Source: Larix kaempferi
Lineage: Eukaryota > Streptophyta > Pinopsida > Pinales > Pinaceae
NCBI GenBank assembly: GCA_027924585.1
Contig: BSBM01000764.1
Coordinates: 2,381,001-2,445,000 of the forward strand
DNA: 64,000 nt
Direction of reading: 5' to 3'
Both the position numbers and the translations under genes were made by a program. This document shows, piece by piece, positions 11,795 through 23,864 of this stretch. The notes under the pieces are model-generated. The model did not search any database. It was not told the DNA's origin and was given only the letters and a program-made list of their open reading frames with translations. Every line of letters begins with the position of its first letter. Position 1 is the first letter of the stretch.

Positions 11795-13251
11795 TGTAAT
11801 GTCCCCTTCTCCCATTGGATGCAGGGAAAGAAACATTAACAACACACCGGGCTTTTGGCAGACTTAGCCCCAATTCTTTTTCTCATAAAATTCATAACAA
11901 TTAAAAACTTCTTTATACATAAGCAAACTTCAATAAAACACACCGGAATTAAACATAACAACATACATACAGCATAGATTGCATCAGCATATTTATCTCA
12001 AGCAATCAAAAGGCAAGGAGTTCAATCCCCTTCTTAGGCTATGCACAGACTACATATCGATTTCATTAACATGAATAATTACCATTCTGAATTAACACAC
12101 TGCAAACACATAATGCATATAAGGTAAACCACAGAGAGTACTTATCTTGCAACGCAAATGTCCAATGACTGGCTACGTGAGAGCAACGTTCCACCCAACC
12201 ATAGATCTATGTCCAGCCTGTATTCTTCCAGCTGAGAGATCACCCCCGAGCTGGGCTGTGTATCCACTAAGGAGGAACTAGATGGCTCACTCACAGTCAG
12301 GGTTTCACTCAGACAGCCATGCTAAGCCAACACACAGTTGGGTTTCTCAAGCATGCAATAGGAGATGGAGGAGGATTCTAGTCCACTGAGCTCAATCCTA
12401 GAGCCACATACACTTCAAGCTGGACTCAGCAATCCCATCCTCTGTTCATACATCCACTCTTTGGATTTCTCACAACTCTGTCACAAATAACTCCAAAACT
12501 GTCACTGATTTTCTGGGCAGTTAAAACTGGGTTTCCCCATGGATTTTGGAGTAGCTATTGCTCCCAAATTCGCCCCAAGGCTCATACCAACGGATTCCCC
12601 ATTGGATTTCACTATCTAATACCCATTCTGGACGTTTTTGGCTTCCCAAAACGTGGGTTCATTCCAAGTCGCGATTTCTGGTTTTCTCACTCATGGGAGC
12701 TCATTTTTGGATGGAGAGTGAAGCTGGGTCTTCCCCATCGAATGGGGATTAGAATGAAGCCCCCCTCACCACATGAGGTTGAGTGACTTCTTGTACAAGA
12801 AAACAGAGCCCATACCTACCCATACGAATTTCAGGGCTTCCCATGCTCCATTGAAGCAATGGGATGACATCTCAATCACTTCCTTACAAAAAACATAAAT
12901 GTCATCTAGAAAAGTCAAATGGGTTCTCATAATGACATATGGAAACCTATGGTTCACTCCATTAGCCCCCTCACCACTCCCTAGTGGATACACGTGGCCC
13001 CTTCTCATTCGTTGCCTCCGTAGCCAGTTTTGGTATTTTATATTGTATGATGTTTAATTACACCCTTTTACAATGTTCCATGGCTTCAAAGCACATGGTA
13101 TCAAAATATCAAATACTTTCCCTTTAAATAAAATTCGGGCTTTCACCAGCGGGGCCTTGGCCTTGAGCTCCACGCTAGGAAAACATACATCACATGTACA
13201 CATTATTTACATTAAATGCTAATGCAATAGGGTCAAGATGGGGACATTACA
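11795..13251. mobile_element. E4: solo LTR inside the E3 LTR
   Basis: 1,457 bp starting TGTAATGTCCCC and ending GGGGACATTACA, a perfect 12-bp terminal inverted repeat of LTR type, flanked by ATTAT at 11790-11794 and 13252-13256. The other E3 LTR (near 19700) reads straight through with one ATTAT, so it serves as the empty site. There is no interior and no second LTR, so this is most simply a solo LTR left by LTR-LTR recombination. A block near 12184-12269 resembles the E3 LTR. Confidence 0.88.
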
Positions 13252-16205
13252 ATTATTATCATAAGGTAACCATAAGTACCCTCTTACTAAATCATATTCA
13301 TATCTAATTAACTATTCTTTTTGAAACCACCTATAATTGCTTTCTCCTTCTAGTATTTAACATCTCCAAAAATAATCCTCTTTTCTAGTGTACCCAAGTA
13401 CAACTTTTATTGTCATATACGTAGACCTTTATTCTATGCATAATGTATATTTTATAAATCCCCCCATTCACAATAATTCTCGTTAGTGCTTAGTGCATGT
13501 GAAACTTAACTCATCTAGAATTATAGTACTATGTTGAGATGGTTACAATTATAACTTCATCATTTTAATTACCATCTTAGCACTTTTACCTATACATTAA
13601 ACATGGTCTTTAATGCCCTAATACTATATATATATATATATATATATATAAACTTCATAATATGTTTCTCTTTAAAACACAACTCTCAAAAAATGCAATG
13701 CATGTCCTAGTTATATATAATAGCATATATACAACTCTTTTCTATAATATATAGATGTATAAAAAAATGCATTGAATGTTCATTTTAAACTTAATTTATC
13801 CAACCCTTTTCATAAATATATGAGAACATTTCTAACACGCATTTTATTTAGACCTTTTGAAGTAGCTTACACATATCATATGTTTTACAAAGATATAACA
13901 CATAACTCTACAATTTCTTTTTCACTATAATGCTTCACACACACACAGAAATATATATATAGATAGATAGATATATATTCAATTCTCATTCCTACTATCA
14001 ACATATAACTTTTATATGTGTTTATTTAAACCAAGTGTATGCAAATTAATCCCATAAATTAGTATCCTAATAACACGTATATCACCTTTAAGATGGGAGT
14101 TTAAAAACATCATATTTTCATATTTCAACAAAGTGTATACGAATTAATCCCATAAATTAGTATCCTAATTCTAACTTATTCCATAAGTAAATAAAATATG
14201 AGTATATATATAATTTTATGAGTATATATATATATATACACACAACAAGTAAGGACTGGGCTAGTAATACAATTCGACTTGCTCTATTTTTTTATTTTTT
14301 ATAAAGATACCCATAGAATCGAACCATTGTAAAGATGAAAATAAAAAGAATGTAGAACCTTCGCTAACCTGCAATAAATATAAGACATTTATTTACATAA
14401 AATAAAGATAGGATCCTGGCTCAGAACCTATGGTTATCTTGGAGCTACCAGCTAAGGATAACAACCAAGAAACTTAACGCACAGTTAGAAGGTTTTATCC
14501 CATGCATTTAGCCGTGTGGCAGGTGGTTCTATACCTGTCTTAAATTAAACTCACACTTAACAAGGAGATTGACATCCAGATGGATCAACTACTGAGATAC
14601 GGTCCTAACTATGGTTGAAGTAATACTTATAATATGAAAAGGGATTGGTCATGTAGACCATGCACAGATTGTGTCGGCCATAGAAACTAAAGTTAACTTC
14701 TTACTGAGTTCTTTAGCAGGTAGACTTATAGTGACTGCTCTTTAATGGAGGTTTTTGGGGGTCACAAGCAATCATCCAGAGAGCATGCTAACACGCTCAG
14801 TAGGTGAGAATCATTTATACGAAGAAACAAGGAACGGTCTTCATAGCCTCTAGATTTGGAAGGTTGATGCATATAGGGTCTTTGCGTGGAGGCTTGTCCT
14901 ACTACGTGCACGACTGAGAGTCATAGTCAGTCGTTGGGGTTAATTGTTTCATCAATTAGAGTCTTTTTTTTTTATGTAGATCACATTGAAATGGAACGTT
15001 TGGGCAAAGCAAGGGAGGGTTGCGCTATTGACAACATGGACCACCTGTTTTGTTGAGATGATAAGCACATAATACTGATTATCCCACACCGTAGATCTAG
15101 TAGAATATACAGGGAACAACCGTATACACTGCCGGTCTATTAATCGCGTGAAGGATTTTAAGTGAGGATCAACGTTACTTCTTCTCGTCATAAAAACGGA
15201 TAAAGTTAAACGCATTTCTCATGGTCTGTTTATAAAGTAAGATGCATAGCCCCTTTTTTTCTTCTTTAAAAGATTCTAGCAGAAATCAAATTATATAAGT
15301 ATGCCATTCGGTAGAGATAAACATAACTTCAGCAAACATAATCAACTTTGTTACTCCACTAGGGTCCCTCCTGGAACTGGGGTTCGTCACACTGAGATAT
15401 ACATATATATATATAAATAAATGCAGATAGGAGGAATAGCTATAACATACCCAAGAATAAACATGTGTGTGCAGAGCTGAGTCACAACCCCTCTTCTCAG
15501 AGCTATACTCTGAAATTTCTGAGCTGTGACCTATTCAACCACATAAAATGTTGCAACACCTTTTCCTTCTCGTTCTCTATTTTCGAGAAGGAAAAAGAAG
15601 AACGTAGATTTCTTATTTGCTAAATAAAACAAAACTTTGAATATACTGTCACAGGAAATCTTATCTATGCTTTCTTTATCAAACCATATTTCAAATACCA
15701 TAAAACCTGGATAACAATAAATAACCAAACTTCCAATTAAACAGCTATTTATACTTTAATTTAAATCTAACTTTTTATTTAACACAAGTACTTAAAGTGT
15801 AACTCTAACCAAAAGACTAAACTTTTATTTAAAATAAGTATTTAAACCATAACTCAAGTAAATGACTAAAGTGCATTTCTTTAAACTTTAATTTAATTAA
15901 TTAGTTAGCCTTCAATACTTTAAACTATATCTCAATAAATAGCTAAACTCCATTTAAAAATGTTTAAACTTTAATTTAAACAATTATTTAAATAAATGAC
16001 TAAACCCTAAACAAATAATTCAAACAAAATAAATAAACTCTAATTTAAACAAATGATTAAACTCTAAAACAAAATGACTAAACTCTAATTTAAACAAATA
16101 AATAAACTTTTATTTGCGAAATAAAAACAAAGTATCTTGCTCGAAAATAATTAAGAAAATGCACTTATCTTCTATATTTAGAATGGGTGACCGAAAGCTT
16201 GAATT

Positions 16206-16290
16206 CAACGTTCCTCCCTTCCAACTGACCTCTGTCCAGCATAGGTTTTCCCACCGAGAGGCCACCCCTGAGTGGGGCACAAATCCACTA
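16206..16290. promoter_or_regulatory. block shared by the E3 and E4 LTRs
   Basis: caacgttcc, tgtccagc, gagag..caccccgag and atccacta occur in the same order and at similar spacing in E3 left LTR (16206-16290), E3 right LTR (22649-22732) and E4 (12184-12269), although the rest of the LTRs look unrelated. A conserved LTR block of this kind may be a regulatory region; that function is inference. Confidence 0.6.
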
Positions 16291-17563
16291 GGATGTAGGG
16301 TCCATGTTCTCTTTAGTCTATTAACTTTTTATTTATCTTCCCTTTCCTTCTTGCCTTCGAAGGTGAAGAATAAGAAGGAAAAGAACCGACCCCCTTGGCA
16401 AACAGAATAGTGTTCTCTTTATAGTCGAATTTAGGTTTGGGCTATCCAACAAGTTCTTGTTCGAACTTGACTTATTTAAATTTTAGTTAATCTTAGCTAC
16501 TCGACTTACTTAGTTGAATTTTCATTAATCAGTTAACTGATCTTTAATTGATTGTAATTAATTCACTTTATATATTACCTTACCTAAACATAAATAAATA
16601 TCTGAACTTTACCCTTTAAATTAGCTAACCTTAACTTAGTTAGATAATCTTTAACTAATAGACTTTTATAATCAATATTTATTTAATTAGTTTAATTGAT
16701 ATTTAACTTAGCTAACATTAACTTAGCTAGCTTTAACTTATTGATTTACTTAGTCTATCTTTATTTAATTAGTTAACTGAATATTAATACTTGAGAGTTA
16801 TCCATGCACACCTATGCATTAAGTACTAGTTAACATTTTCTTCTTTTGTTGATAAGCTTTTATAGCTTTTAAAGTATTTACCTTTAATTAAGCACAACCA
16901 GTGCTTCTTTAATCTTGTTTACTTTATTTATCTTATTCTGCAATAATCATTTAAATATTTATCTATAATTACCAATATGTTTTCTTAGTAATAATAACTC
17001 ATTTTTATCTTTATTACTAATTTATAACTAGGAAAATATTAATCATTTTCCGCTTAGGAATTTTAATAAATAATCTTTTGTGGAGGCCAATGTACTAACG
17101 TTGTTTAGGCTAGCTTCTTGTTTTTACTTAATGGTACTTAATATGGGTTATCCCTATGTAAATAGTTAGGGCAAGGTAGATTATTACTGCCTTCCGACGA
17201 TTAGAAGTTTCTTCGGCGTCCTTATCTAGGACTAATTATTAACATACTTTTAACTTAAGTGTTTTCTTAGTGGACATCACAGTTCATTTTAAGTGCTCAT
17301 GGCACTAGGATTACCACCATCATAAAAAACAAGGCTATCAATCCATTCACCCTCTCCCCCTAGTGTATTTGATGCCCCAATCATTTCATTGTGTCAAGAT
17401 TTCAGTCTCCTAAGTCTACAAATTCACTTAACACTTAGGAAAACATAATCATACTTACAAAGTTTTACTTGCAGAGCTCTTTCCAAGAGCTCCTTGTCGT
17501 TGGCGAGTACACAGTTTGTACTTTTTGTTGCAGAAACCCTAAGGGTGAAAATGGGATATTACA

Positions 17564-17579
17564 TCCTTCCCCCCTTAAG
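17564..17579 (-). promoter_or_regulatory. E3 polypurine tract
   Basis: Plus strand tccttccccccttaag, purine-rich on the minus strand, abuts the start of the 3' LTR. Confidence 0.85.
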
Positions 17580-19461
17580 AATAACACTTTCCTCGGTGTT
17601 CATACCTTTCCAACTTTTCTTCCGCTTTTAGTTGTCTCTATAGGCATAAAATTTTCAACTATCCTGCTTGCTTTGACATCCTTTTAGATATCCTCAATGT
17701 TTCTTTATTTTTGTACCTGTACTTTTCACAAACAATACAAGTTGTTTCTAACATTTTATCATAAAATACATCCATACATCTGATTTTTCTAAATCAATTA
17801 GAACATAAGTAATAATTTTCACTTGCAACATCATGTTGCAGCCTTTTCATGGCAACTCTTTTTAGAGTTTGATCTACTTACAAATCTCTTCTTTGTAATT
17901 TCCTGCACCTGCACATCTGTCATTCATAGATGATATACATATAAATCATGATCTAAGATAATATTCTCAAAATTCTTGTCATGACACTTCTTTCCAAGTA
18001 CCTTTAGTCATCATCTACTTGCTTTTCCTCAAAAGCAATCATATCAATGCTTATAACATGAGCTAATTATGAACATAACATAACATATGCATAATCTAAG
18101 CATGTATATGCATAACTTTTAAATAAAACAAGTTCTTAACATAAGTATATGCGCATACCTCATGCATAACATATGCATAGTAGAAGCAAATATCGGTGTG
18201 CCATCTCAATCATTGAATAAGAGTTTTTATTCTAAGTACTCCAAAGGTACCTAACAATCAATAGTAAACTGATTACTGATGCTCCAGAGCCTCCAGCTCA
18301 ACATCAGTAATATAATGAGTTCTAGTGCCTCTAGAGCTTTACACTCAACACATATAAAAGTAATCCATGTGCTCCAAAGCCTACACTCAACACATAATAA
18401 AGTAGTCTATGTGCTCTAGAGCTTACACTCAACACATAACAAAGTAGTCCAGGTGCTCTAGAGCTTACTCTCAACACATGACAAGTAGTTATTGGATTAC
18501 TGATGCTCCAGAGCCTCCAACTCAACATCAGCTAATCATAATGAGCCTAACTTCTCCAGAGCTTACGCTCAACACATAATAAAGTAGTATGTGTGCTCCA
18601 GATCTTACGCTCAACACATAACAAAGTAGTCCATGTGCTCCATAACTTACGCTCAACACATCACAAGTAGTTTTTGGATTACTGATTCTCTAGAGCCTCT
18701 GGCTCAACATCAGCTAATCATAATGAGCCTAACTGCTCCAGAGTTTACGCTCAACACATAATAAGGTAGTCTATGTGCTCCAGAGCTTACGCTCAACACA
18801 TAACAAAGTATTATATATGCTCTAGAGCTTACACTCAACACATGACTCTCATCAAATACTTGGTAATTATTCCATACCAGAAGAATCTTACATCGTTGCT
18901 GTGGACCCGGCCACAATTTTCAAGGTTGTTTTCTATCTTTATTACTAATGCAGAGTAGTCACAAGGTCTCTTTACCATCCTATATGTGTGAATCTTTCCG
19001 AATAACTTCCCCCCCAATAATCTTCACAGTCCTCTCCCTAGGACAGTCCTCTTTAATAGGACACACCACCACATTTCTATACATAATATAACTATTACTT
19101 TTAGGTTTACATACCTCATGTTTCTTTGGTTATATAGGAGGTGAAAATATCAATTTCCTTTTATATTTAGGATTTAAACTAATGAATTACATCTTACCAT
19201 TTACTTGGAGTTGATTTCGATCATACAAACATAGGGCTTCTAAAGAATATTACTTCCTATATAATCCTTCTACTTGCTTGACTATGGCATATACAACAAC
19301 TTTTGACAATATACTAGTTTAACTGATACTTGTTACCTGATGCATGTTAATATTATAAACAACTACTGATAAGGTTAAATATCTACTAGAAAACAATTAC
19401 TGTAGATAGTACACAATGTACTTGTACGTTTGTGAGTCCATAGGCCCGTAGTGTTGTAATT
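17580..19461. other. E3 interior, non-coding
   Basis: No recognisable protein domain on either strand. The centre is occupied by the tandem repeats at 18270-18850. The rest is AT-rich sequence with words such as cataacatatgcat repeated near 18060-18190. It is too short to hold a polyprotein. Confidence 0.8.
18270..18850. repeat. hierarchical tandem repeat in E3 interior
   Basis: About a dozen units of roughly 40 bp built on tgctccagagcttacgctca, then acacataacaaagtagtc. Superimposed is a longer period of about 185 bp: ggattactgatgctc and ctcaacatcagctaatca recur near 18493-18537 and 18675-18720, with a related start near 18270. The repeats lie in the only unique part of E3, so they could be used to define the family. 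Confidence 0.88.
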
Positions 19462-19475
19462 GGTCTCTGATACCA
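19462..19475 (-). promoter_or_regulatory. E3 primer-binding site
   Basis: TGGTATCAGAGACC on the minus strand, two bases inside the 5' LTR end; an iMet-tRNA-type site. Confidence 0.88.
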
Positions 19476-19477
19476 CT

Positions 19478-20377
19478 TGTAATATCCCTCAAAATACACC
19501 CTAAAAACAATTTCTTTAAGAGTCTTCATATTTGTCGTAAAGCATTGGTTTACTTAAGTTAACTTCAGGACCATAGTTTTGGTTTCATTCACTGAGTAAC
19601 TTCTTTCGCGTCCTCATGATGGAATGGATCTTCATCCTAGTAATTTCTTTAATCATGTGATAGATATGATCTCTCTATTAAGTGAATATCTCCTAACACA
19701 ATTATTATCATAAGGTAACCATAAGTATCCTCTTACTAAATCATATTCATATCTAATTAACTATTCTTTTTGAAACCTATAATTGCTTTCTCCTTCTAGT
19801 ATTAAACATCTCCAAAAATAATCTTCTTTTCTGGTGTACCTAAGTACAACTTTTATTGTCATATACGTATACCTTTATTTTATGCATAATGTATATTTTA
19901 TAAATCCCCCCATGCACAATAATTCTCGTTAGTGCTTAGTGCATGTGAAACTTAAGCATCTAGAATTATAGTACTATGTTGAGATGGTTACAATTATAAC
20001 TTCATCATTTTAATTAGCATCTTAGCACTTTTACCCATACATTAAACATGGTCTTTAATGTCCTAATACTATATATATATATATGACCTTGATAATATGT
20101 TTTCCTTTAAAACATAACTCTCCAAAAATGCAATGCATGTCCTAGTTCATATACTAAATAGCATATATACAACCACTTTCTATAATGTATACATATATAA
20201 AAAAACTGCATTGAATGTACATTTTAAACTTAATTTATCCAACCCTTTTCATAAATATATGAGAACATTTCTAACACACATTTTATTTAGACCTTTTGAG
20301 CTAGCTTACACAGATCATATGTTTTACAAAGATATAATACATAACTCTACAATTTCTTTTTCACTATAATGCTTGCT

Positions 20378-20426
<49 letters not shown>

Positions 20427-20673
20427 TATATTCAATTCTCATTCCTACTATCAACATATAACTTTTATATGTGTTTATTTCAACCAAGTGTATTCAAATT
20501 AATCCCATAAATTAGTATCCTAATAACAAGTATATCACCTTTAAGATGGGAGTTTAAAAACATCCTATTTTCATATTTCAACAAAGTGTATACAAATTAA
20601 TCCCAGAAATTAGTATCCTAATTCTACCTTATTCCATAAGTAAATAAAATATGAGTATATATACAAATCTGAG

Positions 20674-20715
<42 letters not shown>

Positions 20716-23700
20716 ACAAGTAAGGACTGGGATAGTAATACAATTTGACTTGCTCTATTTTTTTAATATAAAAATATGTATAGAATCGAACCATTGTAAA
20801 GAGGAAATTAAAAATAATGTAGAACCTTCGCTGACTTGCAATAAATATAATACATTTAAACATAAAATAAAGATAGGATCCTGACTCAGAAACTGTGTTT
20901 ATCTTGGAGCTCCCAGTTAAGGATAACAACAAGGAAACCTAACGCGCTGTCAGAAGGTTTTATCCCATGCATTTAGCCGTGTGGAAGGTGGTTCTAAACA
21001 TGTCTTAAATTAAACTCACACTTAACAATGAGATTGACATCTAGACGGATCAACTATTGAGATACAGTCCTAACTATGGTTGAAGTAATACTTATATGAA
21101 AAGGGATTGGTCATGCAGACCACACGCAGATCGCATCGGCCACAGAGACTAAAGTTAACTTGTTGCTGAGTTCTTTAATATGTAGACTTATAGGGACCGC
21201 TCTTTACTGGAGGTTTTTGGGGGTCACAAGCAATCAACCAGAGAGCATTCTAACACGCTCAGTCATAGCAGGAAAAGGAGATAGGTCCAAGGTGAGAAGC
21301 ATTGCTACGAAGAAACAGGGAACAGCCTTCATAGCCTCTAGATTTGGAAGGTTGATGCGTATAGGGTCTTTGTGTGCAGGATTGTCCTAATGTCTGCGTG
21401 GCTAAGAGTCGTAGTCAATCATTGGGGTTAATTGCTTCACCGATTATAGTCTCTTTTTTTTATGTAGATCACATTGAAATGGAATGTTTGGGAAAAGCAA
21501 GGGAGGGTTGTGCTATTGACATCATGGACCACCTGTTTTGTTGAGATGATAAGCACATAATACCGATTAGCACACACCGTAGAGCCATTAGAATATATAG
21601 GGAACAGCCGCTTAAACTGCCGGTCTGTTAATCACGTGAAGGATTTTAAGTGAGGATCAACGTTGCTTCTTCTCGTCATAAAAATGGATAAGGTTAAATG
21701 CATTTCTCATGGTCTGTTTATAAAGTAAGATGCATAGCCTCTTTTTTTCTTCTTTAAAAGATTCCAGCAGAAATCAAATTATATGAGTATGCCATTCGAA
21801 ATAGATAAACATAACTTCAATAAACATAATCAACAGTGTTACTCCACTAGGGTCCCTCCTGTAAATGGGGTTCATCACAAAGAGATATGTATAAATATAT
21901 ATATAAATAAATGCATATGGAAGGAATAATTGTAACATACCCAAGAATAAACATGTGTGTGCAGAGTTGAGTCGCGCCCCCTCTGCTCAGAGCTATACTC
22001 TGAAATTTCTTAGCTATGACTTGTTCAACCACATAAAATGTTGCAATGCCTTTTCCTTCTCGTTCTCTGTTCCCGAGAAGGAAAAAGAAGAACGTAGATT
22101 ACTTTTTTTCTAAATAAAACAAAACTTTAAATACACCGTCAGAAGAAATCTTATCTATGCTTTCTTTATCAAACCATATTTCAAATACCATAAAACCTGG
22201 ATAACAATAATTAACCAAAATTCCAATTAAACAGCTATTTAAACTTTAATTTAAATCTAACTTTTTATTTAACACAAGTAATTAAACTGTAACTCTAACT
22301 AGAAACTAAACTTTTATTTAAAATAAGTTTTTAAACTATAACTCAAGTAAATGACTAAACTGCATTTCTTTAAACTTTAATTTAATTAATTAGTTAGCCT
22401 TCAATACTTTAAACTATATCTCAATAAATATCTAAGCTCCATTTAAAAATGTTATACTTTAATTTAAACAATTATTTAAATAAATGACTAAACCCTAAAC
22501 AAATAATTCAAACAAAATAACTAAACTCTAATTTAAACAAATAAATAAACTTTTATTTGCGAAATAAAAACAAAGTATCTTGCTCGAAAATAATTAAGAA
22601 AATGCACTTATCTTCTATATTTAGAATGGGTGACCAAAAGCTTGACTTCAACGTTCCTCCCTTCCAACTGACCTCTATCCAGCGTACGTCTTCCCACTGA
22701 GAAGCCACCCCCGAGATAGGCACGAATCCACTAAGATGTAGGGTCCATGTTCTCTTTAGTCTATTCACTTTTTATTTATCTTCCCTTTCCTTCTTGCCTT
22801 CGAAGGTGAAGAAAAAGAAGGAGGAGAACCGACCCACTTCGCGAACACAATAGTGTTCTCTTTATAGTCGAATTTAGGTTTGGCCTACCCAACAAGTTCT
22901 TGTTCGAACTTGATTTATTTAAATTTTAGTTAATCTTAACTGCTCAACTTACTCAGTCGACTTTTCGTTAATCAGTTAACTGATCTTTAACTGATTGTAT
23001 TTAATTCACTTTATATAATTGCCTTATCTAAACATAAATAGATACCTGAACTTTACCCTTTAAATTAGCTAACCTTAACTTAGTTAGATAATCTTTAACT
23101 GATGCACACCTATGCATTAAGTACTAGTTAACATTTTCTTCTTTTGTTGATAAGCTTATATAACTTTTAAAGTATTTAGCTTTAATTAAGGACAACCAGT
23201 CCTTCTTTAATCTTGTTTACTTTATTTAACTTATTCTGCAATAATCATTTAAATATTTATCTATAATTACCAATATGTTTTCTTAGTAATAATAACTCAT
23301 TTTATCTTTATTCCTAATTTATAATTAGGAAAATATTAATCATTTTCCGCTTAGGAATTTTAACAAAAACTCTTTTGTCAAGGCCAACGTACTAACGTTG
23401 TTTAGGCTAGCTTCTTGTTTTTACTTAATGGTACTTAATATGGGTTATCTCTATGTAAATAGTTAGGCCAATGTAGATTATTACTGCCTTCCGATGATTA
23501 GAAGTTTCTTCGGCGTCCTTATCTAGGACTAATTATTAACATACTTTTAACTTAAGTGTTTTCTTAGTGGACATCACAGTTCACTTTAAGTGCTCATGGC
23601 ACTAGGATGACCACCGTCATAAAAAACATGGCTATCAAGCCATTCACTCTCTCCCCTAGTGGATTTCATGCCCCAATCATTTCGTTGAGTCAAGCTTTCA

Positions 23701-23859
23701 GTGTCCTAGGTATACAAATTCACTTAACACTTAGGAAAACATAATCATACTTACAAAGTTTTACCTACAGAGCTCTTGCCATGAGCTCCTTGTCATTGGC
23801 GGGTACACAGTTTGTACTTTCTGTTGCAGAAACCCTAAGGGAGAAAATGAGATATTACA
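19478..23859 (-). repeat. E3 5' LTR (4,382 bp)
   Basis: Starts TGTAATATCCCTC and ends GAGATATTACA. Partner of 11567-17563. It contains (CT)n(CA)n near 20380-20426 and (TA)n(CA)n near 20668-20716, absent or shorter in the other copy. A minus-strand TATA-like box is near 22859-22865. No gene seen. Confidence 0.9.
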
Positions 23860-23864
23860 GGCTT
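23860..23864. repeat. TSD of E3 (right copy, GGCTT)
   Basis: Identical to 11562-11566. Confidence 0.88.

Larger units (their letters stand above)
11567..17563 (-). repeat. E3 3' LTR, interrupted by solo LTR E4
   Basis: Aligns by eye with 19478-23859 along its length, apart from the E4 insertion at 11795-13251 and a block of about 140 bp near 16660-16800 missing from the other LTR. It contains (TA)n runs near 13627-13650 and 14210-14240. A minus-strand TATA-like box is near 16418-16424. No coding region is seen, only short chance frames. Confidence 0.88.
11567..23859 (-). mobile_element. E3: LARD-like non-autonomous LTR element with giant LTRs
   Basis: Two direct repeats that start TGTAATATCCCTC and end GATATTACA (TIR TGTAATATCCC) flank a 1,914-bp interior. 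Left LTR 11567-17563 (about 4,535 bp once E4 and its extra TSD are removed), right LTR 19478-23859 (4,382 bp). TSD GGCTT on both sides. A primer site at 19462-19475 and a polypurine tract at 17564-17579 both read on the minus strand, which fixes the orientation. No gag, protease, integrase or RT is visible in either LTRs or interior, so the element must have been mobilised in trans. LTRs longer than twice the interior are extreme even for large retrotransposon derivatives. Confidence 0.9.

Noticed and set aside
14380-15240. Possible rRNA or structured ncRNA in the E3 LTR
   Set aside because: Higher GC than its surroundings, but no rRNA signature; the same sequence is present in both LTRs and is part of the element.
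18270-18850. Possible CRISPR-like array
   Set aside because: Units are contiguous, diverged and hierarchical without unique spacers; plant nuclear context; it is a tandem repeat.
20651-20932. Frames rich in Tyr/Ile/Thr/His as membrane peptides
   Set aside because: Products of (TA)n and (CA)n microsatellites in the E3 LTR.
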